Origin: Actinopolymorpha pittospori
Lineage (GTDB): Bacteria; Actinomycetota; Actinomycetes; Propionibacteriales; Actinopolymorphaceae
Assembly (NCBI RefSeq): GCF_014873875.1
Contig: NZ_JADBEM010000001.1
Coordinates: 1,054,001 to 1,118,000, forward strand
Direction: 5' to 3'
Length of the DNA stretch: 64,000 nucleotides
Below are positions 25,803 through 33,922 of the stretch, one piece after another (within the stretch, counting starts at the first letter, position 1; every line of letters starts with the position of its first letter). The notes under the pieces were generated by a model that made no database searches, had not been told where the DNA came from, and saw only the letters and a list, made by a program, of their open reading frames with translations. The position numbers and the translations under genes were made by a program.

Positions 25803-26489
25803 ATGAGCAGTCCAACGGTTGTGCTGGTGCACGGCGGTTTCGTCGACGGGTCGGGGTGGCGAGGTGTCTATGACCGGCTCCGCTCCCAGGGACACCGCGT
25901 CGCGGTCGTCCAGAACCCCACCGTTTCCCTCGAGGGCGACGTCGCAGCGACGACGCAGGTCCTCGACGACATCGAGGGGCGTGTGCTCCTGGTGGGTCAC
26001 TCGTACGGCGGCGTGGTGATCACCGAGACCGGGAGCGACCCCCGGGTCGCCGGACTCGTCTACATCGCGGCGTTCGCCCCGGACAAGGGCGAGTCGGTGA
26101 ACACCCTCATCGCCGACCCGCCGCCCGGGGCACCGGTCCCGCCGATCCTGCCGCCGCGGAACGGCTACCTGTTCCTGGACCGCGACAAGTTCCACGGCTC
26201 CTTCGCCGGCGACCTGTCCGCCGACGAGGCAGCCTTCATGGCCGACTCTCAGGTTCCGTGGGGGGTCGGTGCACTCGACGGCAAGGTGACCGAGCCTGCC
26301 TGGCGATTCAAGCCGAGCTGGTACCTCGTCGCCAGCGAGGACCGGATGATCCCTCCACCGGCACAGCGGGCCATGGCCGAGCGGACCGGCGCCACAGTCC
26401 GCGAGATCGCCGGCAGCCACTCGGTCTACATCTCCCAGCCCGACGCGGTCGCCGACCTCATCCACACCGCCGTCCAGTCCCTGATCTGA
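25803..26489 (+). CDS. Alpha/beta hydrolase
   Basis: A 228-residue cytosolic alpha/beta hydrolase of the salicylate-binding/hydroxynitrile-lyase-like group. It has the oxyanion-type loop LVHGGFVDGSGW, nucleophile elbow GHSYGG, and C-terminal catalytic Asp in LVASEDRMIPPPAQ and His in IAGSHSVYISQP. No signal peptide. The ATG has GAGGAG seven bases upstream. It is divergently arranged with the AraC regulator and is probably controlled by it. The ester or amide substrate is unknown. Confidence 0.88.
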   Translation: MSSPTVVLVHGGFVDGSGWRGVYDRLRSQGHRVAVVQNPTVSLEGDVAATTQVLDDIEGRVLLVGHSYGGVVITETGSDPRVAGLVYIAAFAPDKGESVNTLIADPPPGAPVPPILPPRNGYLFLDRDKFHGSFAGDLSADEAAFMADSQVPWGVGALDGKVTEPAWRFKPSWYLVASEDRMIPPPAQRAMAERTGATVREIAGSHSVYISQPDAVADLIHTAVQSLI

Positions 26490-26712
26490 CCACGACGCTG
26501 GACTTCACACTGGCCGAGCTCGCCTTCACTCCGCTCGAGGCTGCCGACGCCGCGGCGGCCTCGTGCGCTGACCCTTCGGGTCGGTGTCGGGCTTGCGTGG
26601 CGGCGTCGGCGTCCGGCGTTGGCCTTCTACGGTGCGGACATCGCTGCCCTGACCGCGTCGGCGCCGCTAGCTTCGATCCTGGATCCGCCTCGGTGGCCGG
26701 TCCGTCGAGGAG

Positions 26713-28482
26713 GTGCTCGCGATTTCAGCGTCGATCGATGCCGGAGTGGTGGCCGCGCTCGGGCTGGACGGCCCGGACGCCGAACCGATCGCCGGCGGAC
26801 GCGTCAGCAAGGTCTGGCGGGCCTACCGGGACGGCGCGCCGGTCGCGGTGCGTCAGTCGCCGCCCTTCCGCCGCCTACCTGAGGTCGCCTACGAGTGCGA
26901 CCTCCTGGTGACCCTCGCCAAGGTGGGCGCACCCGTCGCGGCCATCCTCGCGGGACCGACGCTGGTGGACGGCTCGATCTGGGTGGCGTTCTCCTGGGTC
27001 GACGGCGCACACCCGGTCGTCCCGGTCCACAACCCGGCCAGCTACGGCCGTCTCCTCGCCGAACTCCACGACCACACCACAGCGCCGGTGACTCAGCTCG
27101 GGCAACGACCGGGCTGGGGACGCCTCGATGAGTTCCTCACCCTGCCGCGCCCCGGCGGCGGCACGATGGCGGAGGTTCTGCCGGACTTCGCCCAAGCCTT
27201 CGGTACGGCGGGCGCGTGGCTGCGGCAGATGGCCGAGGACGTCCACGGACGCCTGACCGCAGCGGCGATCGAGTCGTTCCCGCAGGTCGTCGCCCACGGC
27301 GACTTCGCTCCGGGCCAGGTGCTGATGCGCGAGGACAGCGTCGGCGCGGTCCTCGACTGGGACTTCGCCCACCAGGACCTGCGGCTGGCCGACGTCGCGA
27401 TCGCCGCGTCGATGGCGCGGCCCACCGTCGCCCGGGCGGCAGAGTTCGTACGCGGCTACTTCGACGTAGCGGGCACCGACATCGGCGACCTCGACCTGCT
27501 CGCGGATCTACGCCGCGCGTTCCACCTGACCAACCTCGGCAACTACCTCTGCGCACGCTTTGCCCACGGAGCCGACATCACACCGCAGGTGAAGATGCTC
27601 ACCGAACGCCTCGAACGCGAGCAGTGGTGGGGCCCGACGCTGGTCGCCGCGGCGCACGAGGCCGCCGGTACCCGGTCCACGCACGCGAACCCGCCGAGCA
27701 GCCCACCGGTCACCCGCGCATCGTCCGACCTAGAGGTGGCCCACGCCCTCGCCGACCGCGCGGCGGTGGTCGCACAGCACTACTTCGAGCGCGGGGTCAC
27801 CACCCAGACCAAGGCGGACGCGAGCCCGGTCACCGAGGCGGACCGAGCGGTGGAGCAGCTCCTGCGGGACGCACTCGCCGAACTGCGGCCCGACGACGGG
27901 GTGCTCGGCGAGGAGTTCGGCGGCGACGGAACCGCCGACCGAATCTGGATCCTCGACCCGATCGACGGGACGGGCGCGTTCGCCCGCGGTGAACCGCACT
28001 GGCGGATCCAGATCGCCCTCGACAGCGGCGGCGAGATCGTCGTGGCCATCGTCGACGCGCCGGCGTTGGACGTCCGCTGGTGGGCGGCGACCGGCACCGG
28101 CACCCACGAACGCGTGGTCGGCGGGCCCGACCAACGTCTACGCGTCTCGGAGACGGCGAGCATCGACGACGCGCTCGTCGCCGCTCACCCCTGGCCAGTC
28201 GGGCGCCGGCTACCGGCCGGAATCCGGCAACCAGCCCCGACGCCACTCCCCCTCGTCGAGCTCATCCGCGGCGAACTCGACGCCTACCTCGTGCAGTGCT
28301 GCCACACCTGGGACCACGCACCCTGGATCCTGCTCGTCCAGGAGGCTGGTGGCTCCTTCACCGACCACAGCGGCGGGACCGCTCCGGACCAGCGCGGTGG
28401 GCTGTACTCCAACGGCCGGATCCACCACGAGCTGCTCGGCGGCCTGACACCGCCGCTCACGCCCAGGGAGACCGTTCAATAA
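26713..28482 (+). CDS. Fusion of APH-type kinase and inositol-monophosphatase-like domain
   Basis: A 589-residue two-domain protein. Residues about 20-310 are an APH/choline-kinase-like fold: catalytic VVAHGDFAPGQVL with HGD at 195-197 and AVLDWDFAH with Asp215; the usual N-lobe Lys is Arg in VAVRQS. Residues about 338-580 are an inositol-monophosphatase/HisN-type domain: TKADASPVTEADR, GEEFG at 399-403, WILDPIDGTGAF with Asp415 and Asp418, and HTWDHAPWIL with Asp534, i.e. all three metal sites. A Pro/Ser linker joins them. Both halves look catalytically complete apart from the Lys-to-Arg change. The reading frame is continuous. GTG 26713 is the first possible start after an in-frame TAG. Substrate unknown; it may interconvert a phosphorylated sugar or cyclitol. 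Confidence 0.8.
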   Translation: MLAISASIDAGVVAALGLDGPDAEPIAGGRVSKVWRAYRDGAPVAVRQSPPFRRLPEVAYECDLLVTLAKVGAPVAAILAGPTLVDGSIWVAFSWVDGAHPVVPVHNPASYGRLLAELHDHTTAPVTQLGQRPGWGRLDEFLTLPRPGGGTMAEVLPDFAQAFGTAGAWLRQMAEDVHGRLTAAAIESFPQVVAHGDFAPGQVLMREDSVGAVLDWDFAHQDLRLADVAIAASMARPTVARAAEFVRGYFDVAGTDIGDLDLLADLRRAFHLTNLGNYLCARFAHGADITPQVKMLTERLEREQWWGPTLVAAAHEAAGTRSTHANPPSSPPVTRASSDLEVAHALADRAAVVAQHYFERGVTTQTKADASPVTEADRAVEQLLRDALAELRPDDGVLGEEFGGDGTADRIWILDPIDGTGAFARGEPHWRIQIALDSGGEIVVAIVDAPALDVRWWAATGTGTHERVVGGPDQRLRVSETASIDDALVAAHPWPVGRRLPAGIRQPAPTPLPLVELIRGELDAYLVQCCHTWDHAPWILLVQEAGGSFTDHSGGTAPDQRGGLYSNGRIHHELLGGLTPPLTPRETVQ

Positions 28483-28515
28483 CCTCGCTCACCCGGCCCT
28501 TGGATGCGGGGTGCT

Positions 28516-30270
28516 TCAGCGGCCGAGCGTGGCCCAGAAGTCGTAGTGGTGGTCTCGGGCGAGGTCGGTACGCCGGATCCCGCCGTTGCCCGGTGCCAGC
28601 GACTGGACGTACCGTGACCGGCTGTCGAACCGTGGCCAGGCCGGTGTCTTCGCACTGTTCGGGTTGCCGGTGTGGGCGAACCTCGCCCAGTACTCGATCA
28701 TCTGGCCCGACAGGCGCCGCTGACCGGCGTCCAGCGGGTCGGCGTACCCGACGGTGAAGAGCGTCTCCGGCTCCCCTGCGAAGAACGGTGCCTTCGGGTC
28801 GGCGAACTCATACGCGTAGGTCGCCACGTCCCGGGCGAAGAGGGCGTCGGCGTCCAGGGCGGGTCGGACGTACTCGTAGTCGGTCATCGCCGCGGCCAGC
28901 GCCTCACTGGCGGACCCGTATTCCTCGACCGGATAGCGCGCCGCCACGGCGTTGGCCCGGTCGCCGAAGACGGCCCGGAGCTGCTCGGTGTACTGCGCGT
29001 CGGTGAGGGGGCAGGGCTCAGGCTCAGGTCCTGCTTGCTCGTCCGGGCAGTTCATGCCGGTCCGCTCCATGCCCCACAGTTGCGCGCGATATTCGTCGTG
29101 GGTGGTGCCGATCATGACGGGTACCTTGTGGATCCTTCCGGTGGCGAGGGCCCGAGCCGGGTCGACCGGGAGGACGGACCCGCCCGTGACCGGGCCCGGG
29201 TTGAAACCCTGTCCAGGAAAGCCCGCGGCGGCGATCAGGGTCGCGGCCGACTTCTTCCGCAGGCATGCGGCTGTCACCGCCGGGTCAGGGTCGGTGCACC
29301 CGAGTTTCGCCGCGAGTGCAAGGCCTTCCTGCTCGGCTGTGTCGTAGGCCGGTGTGGGTGCGGTGCAGGAGTTGCTCTGCATGATCGCGCGGTCGAACAG
29401 TCCGGCCGAGCCCGGCGCGGCGAGGTGCGCGCAGACGCTGGTGGCGCCGGCGGACTGGCCGAAGAGGGTGACGTTGTTCGGGTCACCTCCGAAGGCGGCG
29501 GCGTTTCGCCGGACCCAGCGCAGCGCCGCCTGCTGGTCCTCCAGACCGAAGTTGCCCGACGTGTGCTCGCCGGCACCCACGCCGGCACCCGTGTCGGCAC
29601 CTGCGTCGCCGTCGCCGTCGGCGTCGAGCGCGGGGTGGGCCAGGAAACCCAGCGGTCCCAACCGGTAGTTCATCGACACCACGATGACGTCGCCACCGGT
29701 CGCGAGTGCTCCACCGCCGTACACGTCGCCTTGTCCGAAGGTGAAGTGGCCCCCGTGGATCCAGACCATCACCGGCAGCTTCCCCTTGCCGATCTCCTTG
29801 ACCCGCTTGGGACCTGGCGTGGTCACGTTGAGATACAGGCAGTCCTCGGCCTCACTCGGGTGGTCCGTCGGAAGGCCCTGCAACTGTGCGCACCCGGGGC
29901 CAGGCGCCGTCGCGTCCCGGGTACCTGACCAGGGCTCGACCGGCGTCGGAGACCGCCACCGCAGCACGCCCTCCGGCGGCGCGGCGTAGGGCACACCCAG
30001 GAACGACCGGTGGTCGGCTGCCACCACGCCACGGACCGCTCCACTGTCGGTCCGGACCACGGCGGGATCCCTCCGCTCGCTCCCCACCTTGAGCCGACCG
30101 GCCGCGACCTTCTCGCTGGGCTCGCCGAAGGCGACACTGCTCGTCCCGCAGGCGCCGACGCCCACCACCGCGGTAGCTGCCGCGATGGCTGCGAGGATTC
30201 GCGTACTTCGCCGTCGGGGCGGCGCCGGCACGGGATGGCGGGCTGTGGTGGGGGAAGCGATCGGGTTCAC
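28516..30270 (-). CDS. Type-B carboxylesterase, probable lipoprotein
   Basis: A 584-residue carboxylesterase family protein. The N-terminus has a Pro/Arg-rich leader, a hydrophobic segment and a lipobox-like VGAC with Cys41. Oxyanion motif WIHGGHF is at 170-176, the nucleophile elbow LFGQSAGATS has Ser273, and the acid is probably Glu in GTTHDEYRAQ. An Asp/Gly-rich low-complexity insertion (ALDADGDGDAGADTGAG) lies at about 214-230. The segment that normally carries the catalytic His (G-x-x-H-x-x-E-L/I-Y) is not visible; the region reads APFFAGEPETLFTVGY. GTG 30270 has GGAGGAG four bases upstream, so the 30-residue longer reading is rejected. It is divergent from the GntR-TetR regulator now 3.6 kb away. 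Confidence 0.8.
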   Translation of the reverse strand: MNPIASPTTARHPVPAPPRRRSTRILAAIAAATAVVGVGACGTSSVAFGEPSEKVAAGRLKVGSERRDPAVVRTDSGAVRGVVAADHRSFLGVPYAAPPEGVLRWRSPTPVEPWSGTRDATAPGPGCAQLQGLPTDHPSEAEDCLYLNVTTPGPKRVKEIGKGKLPVMVWIHGGHFTFGQGDVYGGGALATGGDVIVVSMNYRLGPLGFLAHPALDADGDGDAGADTGAGVGAGEHTSGNFGLEDQQAALRWVRRNAAAFGGDPNNVTLFGQSAGATSVCAHLAAPGSAGLFDRAIMQSNSCTAPTPAYDTAEQEGLALAAKLGCTDPDPAVTAACLRKKSAATLIAAAGFPGQGFNPGPVTGGSVLPVDPARALATGRIHKVPVMIGTTHDEYRAQLWGMERTGMNCPDEQAGPEPEPCPLTDAQYTEQLRAVFGDRANAVAARYPVEEYGSASEALAAAMTDYEYVRPALDADALFARDVATYAYEFADPKAPFFAGEPETLFTVGYADPLDAGQRRLSGQMIEYWARFAHTGNPNSAKTPAWPRFDSRSRYVQSLAPGNGGIRRTDLARDHHYDFWATLGR

Positions 30271-30453
30271 TGGACTCCTCCATCGCGATGGGAGCTCGAT
30301 GGACGTCGTACCTGGAACGCGTACGCCGTACATCCGCTCGCGGACGGGGTAACCGTGCACCCGCGACGACGAGTTCGGCCAGCGCGTACTAGTTCACCGC
30401 AGCGCCCATCGGAAGCATCACAGCTCTGGCCGCGACAACAGACGAGCGGATAC

Positions 30454-30463
30454 GGTAGTGCGC
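30454..30463. promoter_or_regulatory. Left half of a disrupted palindromic operator
   Basis: GGTAGTGCGC lies just left of the IS701 element. Its mirror GCGCACTACC lies at 33891-33900, right of the IS1380 element. Joined at the shared GCGC they would give the perfect 16-bp palindrome GGTAGTGCGCACTACC, in the gap between the divergent carboxylesterase and GntR-TetR regulator genes. Confidence 0.55.
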
Positions 30464-30468
30464 CCTAG

Positions 30469-31924
30469 TAGTACTTTGTTAGGTGTGTCGTTTCGTGTTC
30501 TGTGGTTGATGTTCTGACATGGTCGGTGCATGACTCCTGATCAGATAGCGGAGTTGCGGCCGAGGCTTGGCGAGTTCGCAGCCGACATGCTGGGTTGTCT
30601 TGCGCGTTCGGATCAGCGTGCCACGGGTGAGTTGTATCTGCGTGGCCTGTTGACTGATGGTCGGCGTAAGTCGATGCAGCCGATGGCGGAGCGGCTGGGT
30701 GTGGATCATCAGCGGTTGCAGCAGTTCGTCACCTCCTCGACATGGGATTTCACCGCGGTGCGGCGCAGGTTGAGCTCGTGGGCTGCGCAGGCGATTGGGC
30801 CGCGGGCATACGTGATCGACGACACCGGATTCCCCAAGGACGGGCCTGCCTCGGCGTGTGTGGCCTGGCAGTATTCCGGGACGTTGGGCAAGACCGCCAA
30901 CTGCCAGATCGGGGTGAGTGTTCACGCGGTCAACGACACCTGCTCGGCGGCGGTCGACTGGCGGTTGTTCTGCCCGGAAAGCTGGGACGACAAGGCCTGT
31001 GATGATCCCGAGCAGGCCGAGAAGGTCCGCCGGAAGCGAGCCGAATCCAAAGTCCCTGACGACGTGAGGCATGTCGAGAAGTGGCGGCTCGCGCTGGACA
31101 TGCTTGATGAGCAGACCGAATGGGGGTCGCCGAGGCTTCCCGTCGTTGCCGATGCCGGATATGGGGATTGCACCAGGTTCCGGCTCGGCGTGGAAGAACG
31201 TGGCCTGGACTATGTGGTCGCACTCAAAGCCGGCACCAGCGCCCACCCCGGCGAAGCGGAGCCGGTGAGACCGCCACGTAACGGTGGTCGTGGCAGACGT
31301 CCCAAGCCCCACTACCCGAAGCCGGCATCGAGTCTGCGCGAGATCGCCATGGCGGCCGGCCGCGATGCCTACCAGGAGGTGGCGTGGCGGCAGGGGACCA
31401 GAAAAACGAAAGGTAATCCGAGTGCTGCCATGACCTCGAAGTTCGCGGTGTTCGTGGTACGTCCGGCCAACCGCGACATCCCTCGCGCAGACGATGGGAC
31501 CTTGCCGGCGAAGCTGCTGCTGGTCGAATGGCCCGATGAGGCGAACGAGCCTACCGACTACTGGCTTTCTAACCTGCCTGCCGACACACCGATCGATCAG
31601 CTCGTCGACCTGGCAAAGATCCGGTGGCGGATCGAACATGACTACCGCGAACTGAAAACCGGGCTCGGACTCGACCACTTCGAAGGACGCTCCTGGACCG
31701 GCTGGAACCGCCACGTCACACTCGTCGCGATCGCCCAAGCTTTCTGCACCATGGTCAGACTCGACCCAAAACAGGATGCGCCGGCCTGAGCTTGTACGCA
31801 GTCGTACACGAGCTACAAATCGTGCTCGCCCTCATCGCCGGCGCATGCCCCACCTGCCGACAAGAAGTCACCATCGACCACATCGAAGCACTCGCCCCAC
31901 CATGATCGACATGACAAAGTCCTA
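30469..31924 (+). mobile_element. IS701-family insertion sequence
   Basis: Element of 1456 bp with ends TAGTACTTTGT and ACAAAGTCCTA, flanked on both sides by CTAG (30465-30468 and 31925-31928), the 4-bp target duplication usual for IS701. It carries one transposase gene on the plus strand. Confidence 0.85.
30530..31789 (+). CDS. IS701-family transposase
   Basis: A 419-residue DDE transposase with DDTGFPKDG (first Asp), LPVVADAGYGD (second Asp) and KIRWRIEHDYRELKTGLGLD (Glu), plus HFEGRSWTGWNRHVTL of the family. The frame stops at 31789, but the expected ~40-residue tail with a CPTC motif (LYAVVHELQIVLALIAGACP, then TCRQEVTIDHIEALAPP) continues in another frame to a TGA at about 31905. A one-base deletion near GCGCCGGCCTGAGC has therefore cut the tail off. 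The catalytic core is intact. Confidence 0.85.
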   Translation: MTPDQIAELRPRLGEFAADMLGCLARSDQRATGELYLRGLLTDGRRKSMQPMAERLGVDHQRLQQFVTSSTWDFTAVRRRLSSWAAQAIGPRAYVIDDTGFPKDGPASACVAWQYSGTLGKTANCQIGVSVHAVNDTCSAAVDWRLFCPESWDDKACDDPEQAEKVRRKRAESKVPDDVRHVEKWRLALDMLDEQTEWGSPRLPVVADAGYGDCTRFRLGVEERGLDYVVALKAGTSAHPGEAEPVRPPRNGGRGRRPKPHYPKPASSLREIAMAAGRDAYQEVAWRQGTRKTKGNPSAAMTSKFAVFVVRPANRDIPRADDGTLPAKLLLVEWPDEANEPTDYWLSNLPADTPIDQLVDLAKIRWRIEHDYRELKTGLGLDHFEGRSWTGWNRHVTLVAIAQAFCTMVRLDPKQDAPA

Positions 31925-32175
31925 CTAGTGCACTAGTCCTCAAATAAGCGAGTCGGCTCGATGGCGGTGGCCGAAGGCGATTTGATCATGTCGGCTGTCG
32001 TGTCGGGCATGTCGGTGGGACGTCTGAGGGTGTCGGTGGGGGGTCGGAGTGGCCTGGTCGGGGGCTGTGTGGGGGTGTTCGGCGCCGGTTTTTGGTGTCT
32101 GGGCAGGCGTGGTCGCCGCCGGTGGTGGTCGGCGGTGTGAGGCGCTGTCGGGCCGGGGGTGGGGGTTGGGGTGGG

Positions 32176-33780
32176 TCAGCCGAAGCGGGTTCGTTCGGTG
32201 GTGTTCCAGGCGCTGAAGAGCCGGTCCAGGGCGGGGTTGTAGCCGATGAGTCGGATGGTGATGGCGCGGGCTCGGCGGGTCACCATGGCGGGGATGAGGA
32301 TGATGGTGTTGAAGAAGCGCCGGAATTCCATGCGGATGTAGTCGCGGCGGTCAGCTTTGCGGTGCATCATCATCGCGAACCAGGACTTGATGTTCCAGGC
32401 GAGCGCGGCGATGACCATGTAGGCCCAGTTGGAGACCAGGTCGTGCAGCGGCACCCGCAGTGCGCCGACGCCGGACTTGAGGCTTGCGATGATGTTCTCC
32501 TGGTCGCAGCGCTGGTTGGCGCAGGCCACGACCTGTTCGGCGCTCAGGTCGGTGCGGGTGGTGATGTAGAAGAAGTAGCGGACCTCATCGATGAGCACCT
32601 GCTCACCGCGGCTGCGGCTGATGTTCTTGCGCAGCGCGACCACCCGGTAGGAGCGGTCGCACTTGCCGGGCTGGTAGTCAAAGCAGGCGACGTCTTCGTA
32701 GTTGAGCTCCAGGTTGAGGTAGCCGCGTTCGGCCACGATGGCCTGCTTGTGGTTGTCCCGGCGAGCCCGGATCTGGCCGGCGGCGTTCTGGGCGGTGGCG
32801 TTCTGGGCGGCGGCGTTCTGGCCGGCGGCGTTCTGGGCGGTGGCGTTCTGGGCGGTGGCGTTCTGGGCGGTGGCGTCTCGATGCAGCCGGGTCCAGCAGG
32901 TCTCGGCCAGCGCCTCGGCGCGGGTTCGTAGCGCGTGGTTGTTGTCCATGCCGAAGACGAAGTCGACCCGGGCCGCCCAGCGGTCGAAGTGGGCGGTCAG
33001 GGAGAAGTCGGTGTCACCGCGCAGACACACCCGTGGTGCGTGCGGTTGCACGAGGTCGATGGCCTTGTCGATCCAGGTCGCCGCGTCCTGGTGGCTGGGG
33101 GCGTTGCCGGGCCGGTTGACCAGGTAGAGCACTTCCTTGGTGTTGGCCAGCGACACGATCAGCGGCGCATACCCCCAGATCCGGTTGTAGGACATGTCCA
33201 TGCCGGCCTTACGGCGCCCGGAGGTGGGGACGATCGTGCCATCGGCGTCGATGTAGGCGAGTGGGCCGAGCAGATCGCCTCCCCGACCCGCCCACAACTG
33301 TGGGCGGACCGCGTTGATCGCTTCCATCAACTCCACCACATCGGTCTCGGCGAAGCGGCGGCAGAAGTCCCCGGCCGTGGTGGGGTCTGGGATCAGGTCC
33401 GCGCCCAACGCGTTCATGTAGGCGGTGTCGTGCCGGAGTCGTTCGATGTCTTCCAGGCGGGTGCCGCCACACATCACGTTGTAGGTCAGGTTCAGCACAT
33501 GGTCGGACTCGTGGTAGGGCAGGTGCACCTTCAACAGGTGCAGACCCTCGTTGATCTGGTCAACCAGGCCCAGCTTGGTCACCAGCCGGTGCACCGCGGC
33601 GATCCCGCCGAAACAAGTCGCGTCGAGGTTCCCACCGACCTCATAGGACACAGTCCCCGAGCCCAGCATCGGGGACGGCTGTTCGCCCCAGTGCCCCGCC
33701 AACCCGTGACGCGCCGCAACCCGGCGTCGTCGACGCGCCGCGTTCCGCCGACTCTGAACATGCGATATCTTCTTCACCAC
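32176..33780 (-). CDS. IS1380-family transposase with internal pentapeptide repeats
   Basis: A 534-residue transposase of the IS1380 family: GPLAYIDADGTIVPT (first Asp), PRVCLRGDTDFSLTAHFDRW (second Asp), CANQRCDQENIIASLKSGVG (Glu), then a C-terminal helical region (LHDLVSNWAYMVIAALAWNI). The frame is uninterrupted. About residues 302-336 consist of seven near-identical five-residue units (consensus A-T/A-A/G-Q-N) inserted before RARRDNHKQAIVAERGY; this insertion is not part of the usual family fold. Sequence differs strongly from the IS1380 copy at 17.3 kb. Confidence 0.88.
   Translation of the reverse strand: MVKKISHVQSRRNAARRRRRVAARHGLAGHWGEQPSPMLGSGTVSYEVGGNLDATCFGGIAAVHRLVTKLGLVDQINEGLHLLKVHLPYHESDHVLNLTYNVMCGGTRLEDIERLRHDTAYMNALGADLIPDPTTAGDFCRRFAETDVVELMEAINAVRPQLWAGRGGDLLGPLAYIDADGTIVPTSGRRKAGMDMSYNRIWGYAPLIVSLANTKEVLYLVNRPGNAPSHQDAATWIDKAIDLVQPHAPRVCLRGDTDFSLTAHFDRWAARVDFVFGMDNNHALRTRAEALAETCWTRLHRDATAQNATAQNATAQNAAGQNAAAQNATAQNAAGQIRARRDNHKQAIVAERGYLNLELNYEDVACFDYQPGKCDRSYRVVALRKNISRSRGEQVLIDEVRYFFYITTRTDLSAEQVVACANQRCDQENIIASLKSGVGALRVPLHDLVSNWAYMVIAALAWNIKSWFAMMMHRKADRRDYIRMEFRRFFNTIILIPAMVTRRARAITIRLIGYNPALDRLFSAWNTTERTRFG
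32773..32874. repeat. 15-bp tandem repeat inside a transposase gene
   Basis: About seven copies of GCGTTCTGGGCGGTG with minor variants (GGCGGCG, GGCCGGCG). Unit length is a multiple of three, so copy-number change keeps the transposase frame open. Confidence 0.9.
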
Positions 33781-33890
33781 AAAGGCCTTTTCTTGCCGGA
33801 CTGCGTTGTGAGCGCTAACCCAGCAAGATAAGGCCTTTGCCTATGAAAACGGCCATCCAGCCCAGCCGACACGCTTGGTCAAGGACTAGT

Positions 33891-33900
33891 GCGCACTACC
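33891..33900. promoter_or_regulatory. Right half of the disrupted palindromic operator
   Basis: GCGCACTACC directly follows the right end of the IS1380 element and lies 22 bases before the GTG start of the GntR-TetR regulator. It is the mirror of the half site at 30454-30463. Confidence 0.55.
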
Positions 33901-33922
33901 ACCACGAAAGGAAGGCGAGACC

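Larger units (their letters stand above)
31932..33890 (-). mobile_element. Second IS1380-family element
   Basis: Element of about 1.96 kb bounded by imperfect inverted repeats: ACTAGTCCTCAAATAAGCG at the left against ACTAGTCCTTGACCAAGCG read from the right end, both continuing (A/T)GTCGGCT. The left end is only 4 bases from the CTAG flank of the IS701 copy. A clean target duplication cannot be read because the left junction holds eight extra bases (CCTAGTGC). The first 240 bp before the transposase stop are non-coding. Confidence 0.75.

Noticed and set aside
32773..32874. Tandem repeat as a CRISPR array
   Set aside because: Units are contiguous 15-mers without unique spacers and lie inside a transposase frame.
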